A stretch of DNA of 64,000 bases from Sphingobacterium lumbrici (GCF_006476045.1 NZ_SRZY01000011.1:620001-684000), one strand, 5' to 3'; shown: positions 53,684 to 62,765, numbered from the stretch's first letter. Translations and numbers: made by a program. The notes: a model not told the origin generated them from the letters alone.

Positions 53684-54541
53684 ATGGGAAAGAACAATCC
53701 TGAAATTAGTGTGGTTATTTCTGCATACAATGCTTCTCTATATATCGAAGAATGTATAGAGCGTATTCTTACTCAATCCTTCTCTGATTTTGAACTTATC
53801 ATTGTCAATGATGGATCTATTGATGATACAGTCGATAAAGTCAAAACTTTTAAAGATAATCGTATTCAATTGATAGACAATGTTCATGATTTTATAGGTT
53901 CGCTGAATTTGGGAATGACTGCGGCAAAAGGCAAATACGTTGCCAGAATGGAAGCAGAAGATATGATGTCTATAGATAGACTAAAGATCCAATATGAATA
54001 TATGAAGTCTCACCCTGAAATAGATGTATGCGGAGGTTGGATGGAGCTTTTCGGAGCATCTGCGGGATATGTGGAGCAACCTTTGTCTAATGAAGATATT
54101 TTGTTGCAGATGTTGTTCCGCAGTCCTTTTAATAATTCGACTACGATGATGAAAGCTGAACTAATCAAGGCAATGCCTTTGAAAGCGGGAATATTTCATT
54201 GTTATCATCAGGATTATAAATATGCTGAAGACTATAAGCTTTGGACCACGTTAGCTTCAAAAAAATATAAATTTGCGAATATTACTGACATCTTAGTCTT
54301 CCATAGAATAAGCGAAGATCAGGAAATCACGCGCAAAATGGAAGAAATACAGAAATGGTCTGTCAAGATTCAAATTGATTATCTGAATGATGTCGTAGAT
54401 AAGATCGTTCAAATTGATCCGGATTTCCATGATATACTAGAAGATACAGTACAGCTATGTAATAATCGGGAAATGCACTTTGATCAATTATGGAATTTAG
54501 TCTATAAATTATATATGGAGGTCTTGATCGTAGAAGAATAG
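53684..54541 (+). CDS. family 2 glycosyltransferase 2 with altered metal motif
   Basis: 285 residues. The GT2 N-terminus is clear (ISVVISAYNASLYIEECIERILTQSFSDFELIIVNDGSIDDT). The usual ARMDADD motif reads ARMEAED here, so both first Asp positions of DxD are Glu or shifted. The acceptor block SPFNNSTTMMKAELI ... YAEDYKLWTTLA is kept. It may be active with changed metal use or be a non-catalytic partner of the first GT2. It is the last gene on this strand; the truncated KilA-N frame converges on it. Confidence 0.8.
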   Translation: MGKNNPEISVVISAYNASLYIEECIERILTQSFSDFELIIVNDGSIDDTVDKVKTFKDNRIQLIDNVHDFIGSLNLGMTAAKGKYVARMEAEDMMSIDRLKIQYEYMKSHPEIDVCGGWMELFGASAGYVEQPLSNEDILLQMLFRSPFNNSTTMMKAELIKAMPLKAGIFHCYHQDYKYAEDYKLWTTLASKKYKFANITDILVFHRISEDQEITRKMEEIQKWSVKIQIDYLNDVVDKIVQIDPDFHDILEDTVQLCNNREMHFDQLWNLVYKLYMEVLIVEE

Positions 54542-54750
54542 TCAGAACCATTCGTAGCCAAGATAGGCGTTTTATAATTAAAATTGGGATTGTACAAAGC
54601 TTCCCATTCGCCAATATATTCTATAGTGCTTTTGAGCGTGAGCCATTTTATGATAATGGCTTCCTGCATTTGGCTCTTAGCCATATCAGTAAGTGAAATG
54701 TAATCATCTTGCTTTTGCGAAATGATGCTTATTTTCTCGTACTTCCTCAT
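54502..54750 (-). pseudogene. truncated KilA-N domain protein
   Basis: 82 residues in frame, of which the first 68 (QKQDDYISLTDMAKSQ..., IIIKWLTLKSTIEYIGEWEALYNPNFN) match the start of KilA-N domain proteins; these are normally about 270 residues. Similarity ends where the frame enters the end of the glycosyltransferase gene, so the 3' part was lost. Its start overlaps the ORF6N stop. Confidence 0.7.
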
Positions 54751-55245
54751 TGCTTCTTGTTCCCAACACCAAATCCCTTTACCACTGTTACATTTTTAGA
54801 AGAGGGGGAAGGTGTAGTATCCTGCAAGCGGTCGATGTATTCAAAGAGCAGTTCAATATTCTGATCGTGACCTCTCTGTTTCTTGGCGATCTGTTGTATG
54901 GTATATTTGATTTCGGCTATTTCCAACTTTACCTCAGTGTTGTCGGCAAGATATTGACGTATCTTAGCGAATATCCGCATGATTTGTATATTCACTTGAA
55001 TAGCTTGTTCGCTATTAAGCACACTTGATAACATTAGGACACCGTGTTCTGTAAATACATTGGGGGCTTTTCTTCGTCCGCCCCAACTTGAAGTCGCAAT
55101 TTGCGACTTCAAGATTTCAATCTCCTCTTGATTTAAAGCAAACATGAAATCTTCTGGAAATCGGGAAGTGTTTCTGCGTACCTGTTCATTAAGACGCTTA
55201 GTTTCCACGCCATACAGTTCAGCTAGGTCACTGTCTAGCAGACCT
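54747..55245 (-). pseudogene. 5'-truncated ORF6N domain protein
   Basis: The longest start-to-stop frame is 153 residues from a GTG at 55208. Reading upstream continues the ORF6N domain (GLLDSDLAELYGVETKRLNEQVRRN) up to about 55245, where a stop lies just beyond. The N-terminal start of the family is missing. KAPNVFTEHGVLMLSSVLNS is the conserved ORF6N block, and the C-terminus has a coiled coil. These are phage/mobile-element-associated genes. Confidence 0.75.
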
Positions 55246-55246
55246 T

Positions 55247-56008
55247 TTGGTAAAAGTATATCTTAGAGATGGTAGCGAAAAGTGGATTCTGGTAAATGTA
55301 GAGATCGAAGGCGGGAGCAGTAGGGATTTTCCATTTCGATTTTTCCAGTACCACTACAGGATTTTAGACCGCTATGAAGTTCCCGTAGAGAGTATTGCTG
55401 TATTTACGGGCAGTCATCGGCAGCGGCGTTCGTCGATGTACCGACACGAAGGTATCCGCACGTCCATCGAATTCCGTTACCTGTCGTACCATATTTTTGA
55501 TAATTCGGAGGAGGAACTGCTAAAGACAGATAATATCTTTGGTTACATCGTTCTTGCGTGCCAGAAAGCACTGTTGGAGGGGAAGGTTGCCGAAGAGGAG
55601 CTCTCGGAGCACCGGAGCACGATCGCCCGGGCACTTCTGGGCAGCAAGAAATATGATAAGGACCGTATTATCAGTTTTTTAGGGTTTCTTAAAAATTTTA
55701 TCTTTATAGAAGATAAGCAAATAAATCGTATATTTGATTCATATATTTATCAGGTGACAGGAGGCACAATAGACATGGGTGTAATAGAAATATTAAAAAA
55801 ACAAGAACGACAAGCAGGATTATTGCAAGGACTCGAGCAAGGACTCGAGCAAGGGATCGAAAAAGGGATAGTGGCTAAGAACTCTGAGATTGTCAAAAAA
55901 CTGATTATTCAACACGATTGGTCTGATGAAGCTATCGTAGATTTTGCCGAGGTGTCTCTTGAGTTTGTCAAGAAAGTACGTAAAGATCTCGCTAAAAGCA
56001 AAAAATAG
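55247..56008 (+). pseudogene. 5'-truncated Rpn-family nuclease/transposase-like protein
   Basis: 253 residues from a TTG. LVKVYLRDGSEKWILVNVEIEG and RFFQYHYRILDRYEVPVESIAVFTG are the middle of the PD-(D/E)XK domain of Rpn/PDDEXK transposase-like proteins; about 60-70 N-terminal residues, with the first catalytic Asp, are missing. The C-terminus carries the typical LLQGLEQGLEQGIEKGI repeat. The frame upstream runs into the antisense ORF6N sequence, so the join is a deletion scar. Probably inactive. Confidence 0.7.
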
Positions 56009-56039
56009 GTAATACTTTTCTTTATAGATATTATGTAAC

Positions 56040-56073
56040 CAGCCGTTCGGATATCCCGAGCGGCTGTTTTTTG
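56040..56073. terminator. Rho-independent terminator
   Basis: CAGCCGTTCGG pairs with CCGAGCGGCTG (one mismatch) and is followed by TTTTTT on the plus strand. Confidence 0.85.
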
Positions 56074-56318
56074 TTGTATCAGATACCGAATGTATTTGTT
56101 TTGGCTAGCGCCGGCAGAGTGGACTGTTGTCGTTCAATCTTAATTAGGCACGGGACAAAGTCCGCGTGCCAGCAATTTGTATAGACCGGCCTTTGATTTA
56201 TAACTAAAGCTGATTTAACGGTAGGCTTTAATAACCTTTATTGGAAATACCGGAAAGATTCCGGCACGAGCCGGCGTAATAAATATTCCTGTAGCTAGTA
56301 TTCAAAGCAATTTCGTTT
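56074..56318. other. gene-free stretch with palindromic units
   Basis: No gene seen. GGCACGGGAC and GTCCGCGTGCC form a strong hairpin around 56,151-56,174, and a CCGGCACGAGCCGG palindrome lies near 56,261-56,275. They look like dispersed intergenic repeats. Confidence 0.4.
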
Positions 56319-56816
56319 TCATTTCTTGGCTTTATAAAGATTTGTCTTCTTTTTTGTTGGATGCGGATCTATTTGAACATCTGGGTGTTTTTTCAGCTCA
56401 TTCTGTAGAGATGTGCCCAATATCTTCCAGCCCATATCAGCAAAATATGCCACTATATCATTAATTTCTCTAGGTGATTTGAAAAAAATGCTATTTATCA
56501 GTTCTTTGTCTATAACATCTAATATTTTCGGCTTCTTCATGAAATACTCCCTTTTTTCCATATCGTTTCTATGCATCATAAACAACTGCGACTGAAGATC
56601 AGACGGAATCTTAAATTCGCGAGATCTGACGTTTTCAACTGTGAAATTCGTAAAACTTATAAGGCGTTCCATAGTTTCTATTTTTAGACCGGTGTGTCCT
56701 TGTTCGACATTCACTATTGTTGCTTGTGAGACTCCAGTTAGTTCCGAAAACCTTTTAATGGAAAGGTTTAAGCTCTTTCTCATTGTCCTTAAATTTTCAC
56801 CAAAGAATGATTTCAT
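56319..56816 (-). CDS. XRE-family transcriptional regulator
   Basis: 165 residues from ATG 56816; a TTG five codons earlier lies inside the operator and is less likely. The N-terminal helix-turn-helix is FGENLRTMRKSLNLSIKRFSELTGVSQATIVNVEQGHTGLKIETMERLISF. The C-terminal 90 residues are unrecognised, with a Lys-rich tail. A 13-bp inverted repeat spans its start codon, so autorepression is likely. AT-rich; it is an orphan in a scar region, possibly left from a mobile element. Confidence 0.85.
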   Translation of the reverse strand: MKSFFGENLRTMRKSLNLSIKRFSELTGVSQATIVNVEQGHTGLKIETMERLISFTNFTVENVRSREFKIPSDLQSQLFMMHRNDMEKREYFMKKPKILDVIDKELINSIFFKSPREINDIVAYFADMGWKILGTSLQNELKKHPDVQIDPHPTKKKTNLYKAKK

Positions 56817-56843
56817 TTGACAAATACACAAAATGAAATCATT
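56806..56843. promoter_or_regulatory. palindromic operator over the XRE gene start
   Basis: Perfect 13-bp inverted repeat AATGATTTCATTT (56806-56818) and AAATGAAATCATT (56831-56843) with a 12-bp spacer; each arm is itself nearly palindromic. It covers the start codon of the XRE gene. Confidence 0.7.
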
Positions 56844-56956
56844 TATAATTGACTAATTATTTGTTTGTTTTAAAATAATTTTTATATTTGTATTATAGAT
56901 AAAGAAAATTATTATATGATATAAAGTAAGATATAAGTAATATAAAATATATTTAA

Positions 56957-57143
56957 GAGTCTCGTAGATCGAAGTTGACACCCAAGGCGCGAGACGGCAA
57001 GATACTCACCATTTCCCTGCTTTTTTCTATATTTGCAGGATTGGCAGGGGATGGTCTTGCTGTGAAGCCTTTGTCCTTGGGTGTCAACTAAGATCGCAAA
57101 GTGTGGAGCGGACTATTCCCCTGCTTCTTAATATTCGAGACTC
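56957..57143. ncRNA. candidate structured RNA or mobile palindromic element
   Basis: Nested complementary pairs: GAGTCTCG (56957-56964) with CGAGACTC (57136-57143), and inside it GTTGACACCCAAGG (56974-56987) with CCTTGGGTGTCAAC (57075-57088), perfect over 14 bp. A further inner partial pairing joins the GGCAAGAT/CCATTTCCCTGC side with GCAGGGGATGG/TCTTGC. The element is richer in G+C than the very AT-rich flank before it. No protein frame is convincing. It fits no RNA family I can name; strand is undetermined. Confidence 0.45.
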
Positions 57144-57430
57144 GTTAACCACAACGAGTATGAGCCATAAAAAGCAATTTCAAAAAAACATTATCTCAGC
57201 CCCGGAGTAGCTTCGCAGGGCTTGTCCGTGTTTGCGGACATTCCTAAAAATCGGTGAATGCTAAAATGAAAACCGTTTTACCAATTATGATAAGTAGAAA
57301 GGCATTCCGATGGATTATCAATCAATTTATTTATAGGTGGCCTGAGCTTTAGGCTTGGGTAGAGATGAATAGCGCTGTTAGGATCTAGCGAAGGCAGTAG
57401 GAACAGGTCACACCCTAAAAACCTTAAAAA
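57144..57430. other. leader region of the TlpA-SusC-SusD operon
   Basis: No gene seen. Hairpins ACTCGTTAACCACAACGAGT (near 57,140) and TGTCCGTGTTTGCGGACA (near 57,224) continue the structured stretch. A promoter for the downstream operon must lie here, but no exact TAnnTTTG was identified with confidence. Confidence 0.4.
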
Positions 57431-58117
57431 ATGAAGAATTTTTATGGGGGTGGGAGAGGACTGTGTTATTTGAAGCGGCTATCCCATCTTTTCAAATCAA
57501 AAAATAACCGAAGCCGAACGCTGTTCAGCTTCGTACTAGGTCTTATATGTGTGTTGTTTAGTGAGGCCCGGGCGCAGTCCGCTGGAGAGCGGGCTGTGAT
57601 CGGGGCAGAAGAAATGCAGCCGTTGCAGATAGGGGATACAATCCCCGAGAAGCTTTGGAATCTGCCATTGCAGGTGGTGAATCATCCGGGCGGTAAGGAT
57701 ACGATCACATTGAATGATTATCGCGATAAGAAGCTGATAATTTTGGATTTTTGGGCGACATGGTGTGCGCCATGTGTTAAATCCATTATCAAATGGGATA
57801 GTATTGCAACACGCTACCCAAATGAGCTAGCCGCGTTGGGTGTGCATATCGGAGAAAAAGATAATCTATCCGTTTATATGAATGAACGTGACTGGGTACT
57901 ACCATCTATATCCGAGAAAAGTTCTTCCATGTTAAGCGATGTTTTTTATACACGTCCGGTGGTAAGCCGTATTGTCTGGATTTCGGACAACAAAGTAATG
58001 GCTATCACCGGTCTAAAGGGATACAATATTGAAGAGGTGGAAAAAATACTTAAAGGTGAGACCGTTGTACTACCGTTAAATCTGGATTGGACACATAGCG
58101 GGGAGGAGACATGGTAA
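57431..58117 (+). CDS. TlpA-like thioredoxin-fold protein
   Basis: 228 residues. A long basic N-terminus precedes a signal/membrane segment (TLFSFVLGLICVLFSEARAQ). The thioredoxin domain has LIILDFWATWCAPCVKSII with Cys112 and Cys115. The stop overlaps the SusC start by 7 bp (ATGGTAA), so the two are translationally coupled. It may act on disulfides of the SusC/SusD substrate or of the transporter; inference from coupling only. Confidence 0.85.
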   Translation: MKNFYGGGRGLCYLKRLSHLFKSKNNRSRTLFSFVLGLICVLFSEARAQSAGERAVIGAEEMQPLQIGDTIPEKLWNLPLQVVNHPGGKDTITLNDYRDKKLIILDFWATWCAPCVKSIIKWDSIATRYPNELAALGVHIGEKDNLSVYMNERDWVLPSISEKSSSMLSDVFYTRPVVSRIVWISDNKVMAITGLKGYNIEEVEKILKGETVVLPLNLDWTHSGEETW

Positions 58118-61100
58118 AAACTATTTTTATCTCGATTATATTCCTGCTGTTGTGTGATTCCGTCAGGTCCCAGATCACCGGACATGTTTTCTCAGAAGAG
58201 AACCGGCCATTGTCGGAAGTGAACATTCATGCGAAAAAGGGACTTTTGAGCACAAAGACAAACATAGCAGGAGGGTTTGTCATTACCCTTACGAACATTC
58301 CCGATACGCTTATTTTTGAATCCCTGAATTATGAACCACAGTTTGCAGTTGTCTGGGAACCGAAACAGAACGTTGAGGTTCACCTCAAAGTACGTTCATA
58401 CGAAATCGAAGAGGTGTTAATCCAGACAGGTTACCAGGACATAGCAAAGGGGAGAACTGCGGGATCTTTCAGTCACCTCGATAACGACGCGTTGAACCGG
58501 AGTGTAAGTCCGGACATCATAAGCCGTCTGGAGGGAATGGTTGCGGGACTGCAGTTCAACAGGTTGCAGACTACCGACGCGCCATCGACAAAGCCGGATC
58601 TACGGGTTAGGGGATTGAGTACGATCCACGGTGAAAGCTCGCCGTTGATAATTTTGGATAATTTTCCATACGAAGGTAATCTCAATGATATCAACCCAAA
58701 TGACGTGGAGAGTGTGACAATACTTAAAGATGCCAGTGCTGCCGCGATCTGGGGTGCACGCGCGGGCAATGGTGTTATCGTAGTAACGAGCAAACACGGT
58801 AAAGCGACCTCCCCCTTCCGTATCGGCTTTAAAGCGAATACCACAATATCACAGCGCCCCGATCTTTTTTATGATCGGAGATTCATCCCTGCCCATGATG
58901 CTGTCGAATTGGAAAAAATGCTGTTTGACAGAGGGCTGTACCAGAAAAATGACTGGACAGCATTTACTCCCGCCGTTGAAATACTATTTGCGCTGAAGGA
59001 AGGCACGATGGATTCCATGACGGCGAATTCAAGGTTGGAGCAGTTAAAAGCATTTGATGTAAGAAATGATGCGTTCAGGTATCTCTACAGGCCGCTAACA
59101 TATATGCAATACGGTTTGAATGCGCAGGGTGGAACGGCAAAACATAGATATTATCTCTCGTTCGGGCTGGACGATAACAAAGAGCTACAGGTCGGAGACA
59201 ACAACAAAAGGATTTCCACTATGGCCAGGAATGAAATCAATCTGACACCTGATCTACTCCTGAGCAATACGCTGAACTTTGTACAGAGCAGATCGACGCA
59301 GAATGGGATAGGATTGATGGATCTTGCACCGATAGGAATGGGCGGTAACCCCTATGTGTATATGCAGTTGGCCGATCAATCTGGCAATCCGCTCCCTGTA
59401 GTGAGAAACAATAGAAAAGCGTATACAGAGCAGGCCATAGTGAATGGGCTAGTAGACTGGGAGTACCGGCCTCTCGACGAACTCGAACTGGCAGACAACA
59501 CTTCTGATCGTAAAGAAATCAGGATCAATACGGCATTGACCTATAATATTAGGGATTTTTTGAAAATAGAAGGAAGGTATCAATATCAAAATTCTTGGTC
59601 TACCAATAGAAACCATTATTCAAAGGAATCCTATTACGCCCGTCATCTGATCAACCGTTTCACGCAGGCTGACGGATCACGTCCAGTACCGTTGGGCGGG
59701 ATATTGGATAGAGGTATGTCTTCGTTCGCATCAAATTACGGGAGACTCCAGCTTAATTTTAATAAGGACATATCCGGTACACATTTTATCAACGGTATTG
59801 CGGGTGTTGAACTGCGCGAGGATGTCGTTAAAAATCAGGGAAATTCCAGATTGTACGGATACAATGATGAATTATTGACACATGTAACAGCGCTGGACTT
59901 CAATAAGGCCTATCCCCTGCGCCCGAATCAATCATCAAGGATAGAAAATGGAAATAGCTCCGGGAGCGAGATAACGGATCGTTTTCTTTCTTACTACGCT
60001 AACTTTGGTTATTCATTCCAGGATAAATATCTTCTGAATACAAGTTTACGTTGGGATGCTTCCAATATATATGGTGTCGATTTCAATCAAAAGGGTGTTC
60101 CGTTATGGTCGGTTGGAACAGCATGGAATATGGTTAAAGAACCATTTTTATCCAACTTACAAAATTGGTTCTCACAGCTGAGACTCAGGGCTACCTATGG
60201 TTGGAACGGAAATTCATTCCGCACTCTTTCTTCGCTTCCCACCGTTAGATATGGAGCGCTCAATAGTATAACGGGGCAGCCGCAGGGCAATCTTGTAAGT
60301 GTCGGCAATCCTGATCTGAGCTGGGAGAAAGTGGAAACAATAAATTTTGGTGTTGATTTTAATACAGTCGATAAAAGGTTTGGTGGGAGCATCGAATGGT
60401 ACAGGAAGAACAGTTCCAATCTAATCGGCGAAGATCTATTGGATCCTACGAAAGGATTTTATTCTACAGGAGCGGGAGGTTTTAACGTCGATAACCGACG
60501 GAATTACGCAGATTTACGTACAACGGGAATGGATATAGAATTGAATATGATGCCTGTACGCGGTCAGGTGACCTGGCAAAGTACGGTACTGTTCAGTGTA
60601 AGTAGAAACATCGTGACCAGTTATTATACCAAGACCAATCTGCCTATTTTGAACTATCTTTCTACCTTACCGCCTGTGGTAGAAGGAAATTCAAAGGACC
60701 AGCTCTATTCTGTTCCTTGGTATGGATTGGATACTGAAGGCAATCCTACTGTCCTAGTTGATGGAGAGCTAGGTATCGATTACGACAGTTATTTTAATAA
60801 CCTCGGATTTGAAGGATACAACAAGATAGGACTGGCAATTTCACCCTATTTTGGTGCATGGAGAAATGGTCTTTCTTTTAGGCAGTTTACTGTTGATGCC
60901 AATATTTCATGGAAGGCGGGGCATGTTTTTAGACGTTCGACAATAGAGTATAGCAATCTACTGGGAGCCTCGAAATTAAATAATATGGATTTTTTGAATC
61001 GTTGGCAATCGCCCGGAGATGAGCAGAAAACAAATGTACCTTCAATGCCGAATCAGGCGAATACCTATAGGGATATGGTTTATGCCAGTAGTGATATTGT

Positions 61101-61323
61101 ATATGAGGATGCATCACACGTAAGGTTGCAGGACGTCAGTCTGTCGTATAGGATTCCACTAAGTATGGCGCAGAAATTAAAGCTAGCCGATGTTCGGATT
61201 TTCTTTTACGCCAGAAACCTGGGGATTATCTGGAAGAAAACGCAACACGACATAGATCCGGATGTATTTTCCCTTTTCCCGCAGCCGAAACAATTTTCCT
61301 TTGGGTTTGATTTAAATTTTTAA
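58111..61323 (+). CDS. SusC/RagA-type TonB-dependent outer membrane transporter
   Basis: 1070 residues with a signal peptide (MVKTIFISIIFLLLCDSVRSQ), a carboxypeptidase-D-like N-terminal domain (ITGHVFSEENRPLSEVNIHAKKG), then the region EEVLIQTGYQDIAKGRTAGSFSHL and the plug LRVRGLSTIHGESSPLIILDNFPYEG with DVESVTILKDASAAAIWGARAGNGVIVVTSK. The barrel ends in FSFGFDLNF with a terminal Phe. It imports a large substrate with its SusD partner. The ligand is unknown; the neighbourhood has no glycoside hydrolase, so a peptide or metal-type ligand is as likely as a glycan. Confidence 0.95.
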   Translation: MVKTIFISIIFLLLCDSVRSQITGHVFSEENRPLSEVNIHAKKGLLSTKTNIAGGFVITLTNIPDTLIFESLNYEPQFAVVWEPKQNVEVHLKVRSYEIEEVLIQTGYQDIAKGRTAGSFSHLDNDALNRSVSPDIISRLEGMVAGLQFNRLQTTDAPSTKPDLRVRGLSTIHGESSPLIILDNFPYEGNLNDINPNDVESVTILKDASAAAIWGARAGNGVIVVTSKHGKATSPFRIGFKANTTISQRPDLFYDRRFIPAHDAVELEKMLFDRGLYQKNDWTAFTPAVEILFALKEGTMDSMTANSRLEQLKAFDVRNDAFRYLYRPLTYMQYGLNAQGGTAKHRYYLSFGLDDNKELQVGDNNKRISTMARNEINLTPDLLLSNTLNFVQSRSTQNGIGLMDLAPIGMGGNPYVYMQLADQSGNPLPVVRNNRKAYTEQAIVNGLVDWEYRPLDELELADNTSDRKEIRINTALTYNIRDFLKIEGRYQYQNSWSTNRNHYSKESYYARHLINRFTQADGSRPVPLGGILDRGMSSFASNYGRLQLNFNKDISGTHFINGIAGVELREDVVKNQGNSRLYGYNDELLTHVTALDFNKAYPLRPNQSSRIENGNSSGSEITDRFLSYYANFGYSFQDKYLLNTSLRWDASNIYGVDFNQKGVPLWSVGTAWNMVKEPFLSNLQNWFSQLRLRATYGWNGNSFRTLSSLPTVRYGALNSITGQPQGNLVSVGNPDLSWEKVETINFGVDFNTVDKRFGGSIEWYRKNSSNLIGEDLLDPTKGFYSTGAGGFNVDNRRNYADLRTTGMDIELNMMPVRGQVTWQSTVLFSVSRNIVTSYYTKTNLPILNYLSTLPPVVEGNSKDQLYSVPWYGLDTEGNPTVLVDGELGIDYDSYFNNLGFEGYNKIGLAISPYFGAWRNGLSFRQFTVDANISWKAGHVFRRSTIEYSNLLGASKLNNMDFLNRWQSPGDEQKTNVPSMPNQANTYRDMVYASSDIVYEDASHVRLQDVSLSYRIPLSMAQKLKLADVRIFFYARNLGIIWKKTQHDIDPDVFSLFPQPKQFSFGFDLNF

Positions 61324-61326
61324 GAT

Positions 61327-62715
61327 ATGAACAGCAAACTATATATGTATAGATTAAGCATCCCAATGATGGTTGCATTATTGGCTACAAGCTGTATGAA
61401 GGAGTTTCTGGATATAAAACGGGATAAATCCCAAGTGGTTCCCGATCGTATTGAGGATCTCGAAGCAATACTTCTTCATTCCAATATGAACAGTTTCACA
61501 TCCCACCAGTTGGGCGAAACAGGTGCAGACGACTATTTTGTTTCAGATGCACAGTGGCAAACTATTTCGAACCCAAGTAGTAAAAATGGGTATATCTGGG
61601 CAGATGATGTGTTTTCCGGTATGACTTCGCAAGATTGGAATAGAGGGTATGAAAAGATCTTATATGCAAATTTTGTTATGGATGGCCTTCAAAAATTAGT
61701 TGAAAATAATCGCGACAGTGATAGTTCTATCGACAGGGTCCGTGGTATGGCTCATTTTTATAGAGGAACCAACTATTTTTTCTTGGCACAACTCTTTGCA
61801 CCGCAATATGTTGAAGATGCAGCTTCGCAAATGCAAGGATTACCACTTAGGACAACTTCTAATATAAACATCGAGGTTCCAAGGTCCAATTTGTTACATA
61901 CCTACGAACTCATCGAATCTGATTTGAAAAAAGCATCGGTACTGCTGCCGAAGAATACACAATTTAAGACGATTCCGAATTCTACTGCGGCATATGCGAT
62001 GCTGGCCATACTGAAACTTCAACGGGGGGAATATGAAGAGGGAAAAAAGTATGCAGATACAGCGCTCTTCTCTGCACCACCGTTGTTGAACTTTAATGAG
62101 GTAAATTATGATGCGGCTGTTCCTTTTCCCAGTCACGGGTTGGAAAACGATGAAGTAATTTTTAGCAGCAATGTGTCTGTTCCCGTTTCGCTATCTAGCT
62201 CAAGGATAAATGTGGATACGCTTTTGCTAAAGGCATATGACGAAAACGATTTAAGGAAAAAGGCTTATTTTACGGTTAACGCTGGAAGGACAATTTTTAA
62301 AGGCAGTTATGCAGGTTCCAATTCGCTGATTTTTACGGGGATTACAAGCGCGGAACTTTTATTGATCCGGGCAGAATGTAATGCCAGATTGAATAATTTA
62401 GCACAGGCAGCGAAAGATCTAGAGGAGCTGTTGAAGAATCGCTATGCTAATACTGTTCAAATCCCCCATATTCCGGATAATTCGAAAGGTGAGCTATTGA
62501 AATTTGTATTGTTGGAAAGGAGGAAAGAACTGGTTTTCAGAGGTAGGCGATGGCAAGATTTAAGACGGTTTGCTCAGGAACTAGCGCTAAGTGTGACACC
62601 GCGGCGAAAAATTGAAAATGTGATTTACGAATTGAAGCCTGGTGACCTGAAATGGGTATGGCCGATTCCTCCTGATGTTATTCAGATCAGTGGTTTCGAA
62701 CAAAATCCAAGATAA
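61327..62715 (+). CDS. SusD/RagB-type surface lipoprotein
   Basis: 462 residues. Lipoprotein signal with the Cys in LLATSCMKEFLDIKRDKSQ. The SusD N-terminal block (PDRIEDLEAILLHSN), central TPR helices (YRGTNYFFLAQLFAPQY; AYAMLAILKLQRGEYEEGKKYADTAL) and the C-terminal signature (LLLIRAECNARLNNLAQAAKDLEELLKNR; LLERRKELVFRGRRWQDLRRF; WPIPPDVI) are all present. It caps the SusC barrel. It starts 3 bp after SusC. Confidence 0.95.
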   Translation: MNSKLYMYRLSIPMMVALLATSCMKEFLDIKRDKSQVVPDRIEDLEAILLHSNMNSFTSHQLGETGADDYFVSDAQWQTISNPSSKNGYIWADDVFSGMTSQDWNRGYEKILYANFVMDGLQKLVENNRDSDSSIDRVRGMAHFYRGTNYFFLAQLFAPQYVEDAASQMQGLPLRTTSNINIEVPRSNLLHTYELIESDLKKASVLLPKNTQFKTIPNSTAAYAMLAILKLQRGEYEEGKKYADTALFSAPPLLNFNEVNYDAAVPFPSHGLENDEVIFSSNVSVPVSLSSSRINVDTLLLKAYDENDLRKKAYFTVNAGRTIFKGSYAGSNSLIFTGITSAELLLIRAECNARLNNLAQAAKDLEELLKNRYANTVQIPHIPDNSKGELLKFVLLERRKELVFRGRRWQDLRRFAQELALSVTPRRKIENVIYELKPGDLKWVWPIPPDVIQISGFEQNPR

Positions 62716-62718
62716 CGT

Positions 62719-62756
62719 AAAAGTCACTATTCATGCGCATGAATAGTGACTTTTTT
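62719..62756. terminator. strong bidirectional terminator
   Basis: A perfect 36-nt palindrome with arms AAAAGTCACTATTCATGC and its complement (62719-62736 / 62737-62754), with T/A tracts at both ends. It serves the convergent SusD gene and the following minus-strand gene. Confidence 0.9.
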
Positions 62757-62765
62757 AACGACGAA

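Noticed and set aside
55404..55634. Minus-strand frame inside the Rpn-type gene
   Set aside because: Antisense to a sequence with recognisable Rpn motifs; Pro/Ser/Arg-rich shadow composition.
56957..57143. Retron ncRNA
   Set aside because: The flanking complementary ends resemble a1/a2, but no reverse transcriptase gene is in the window.
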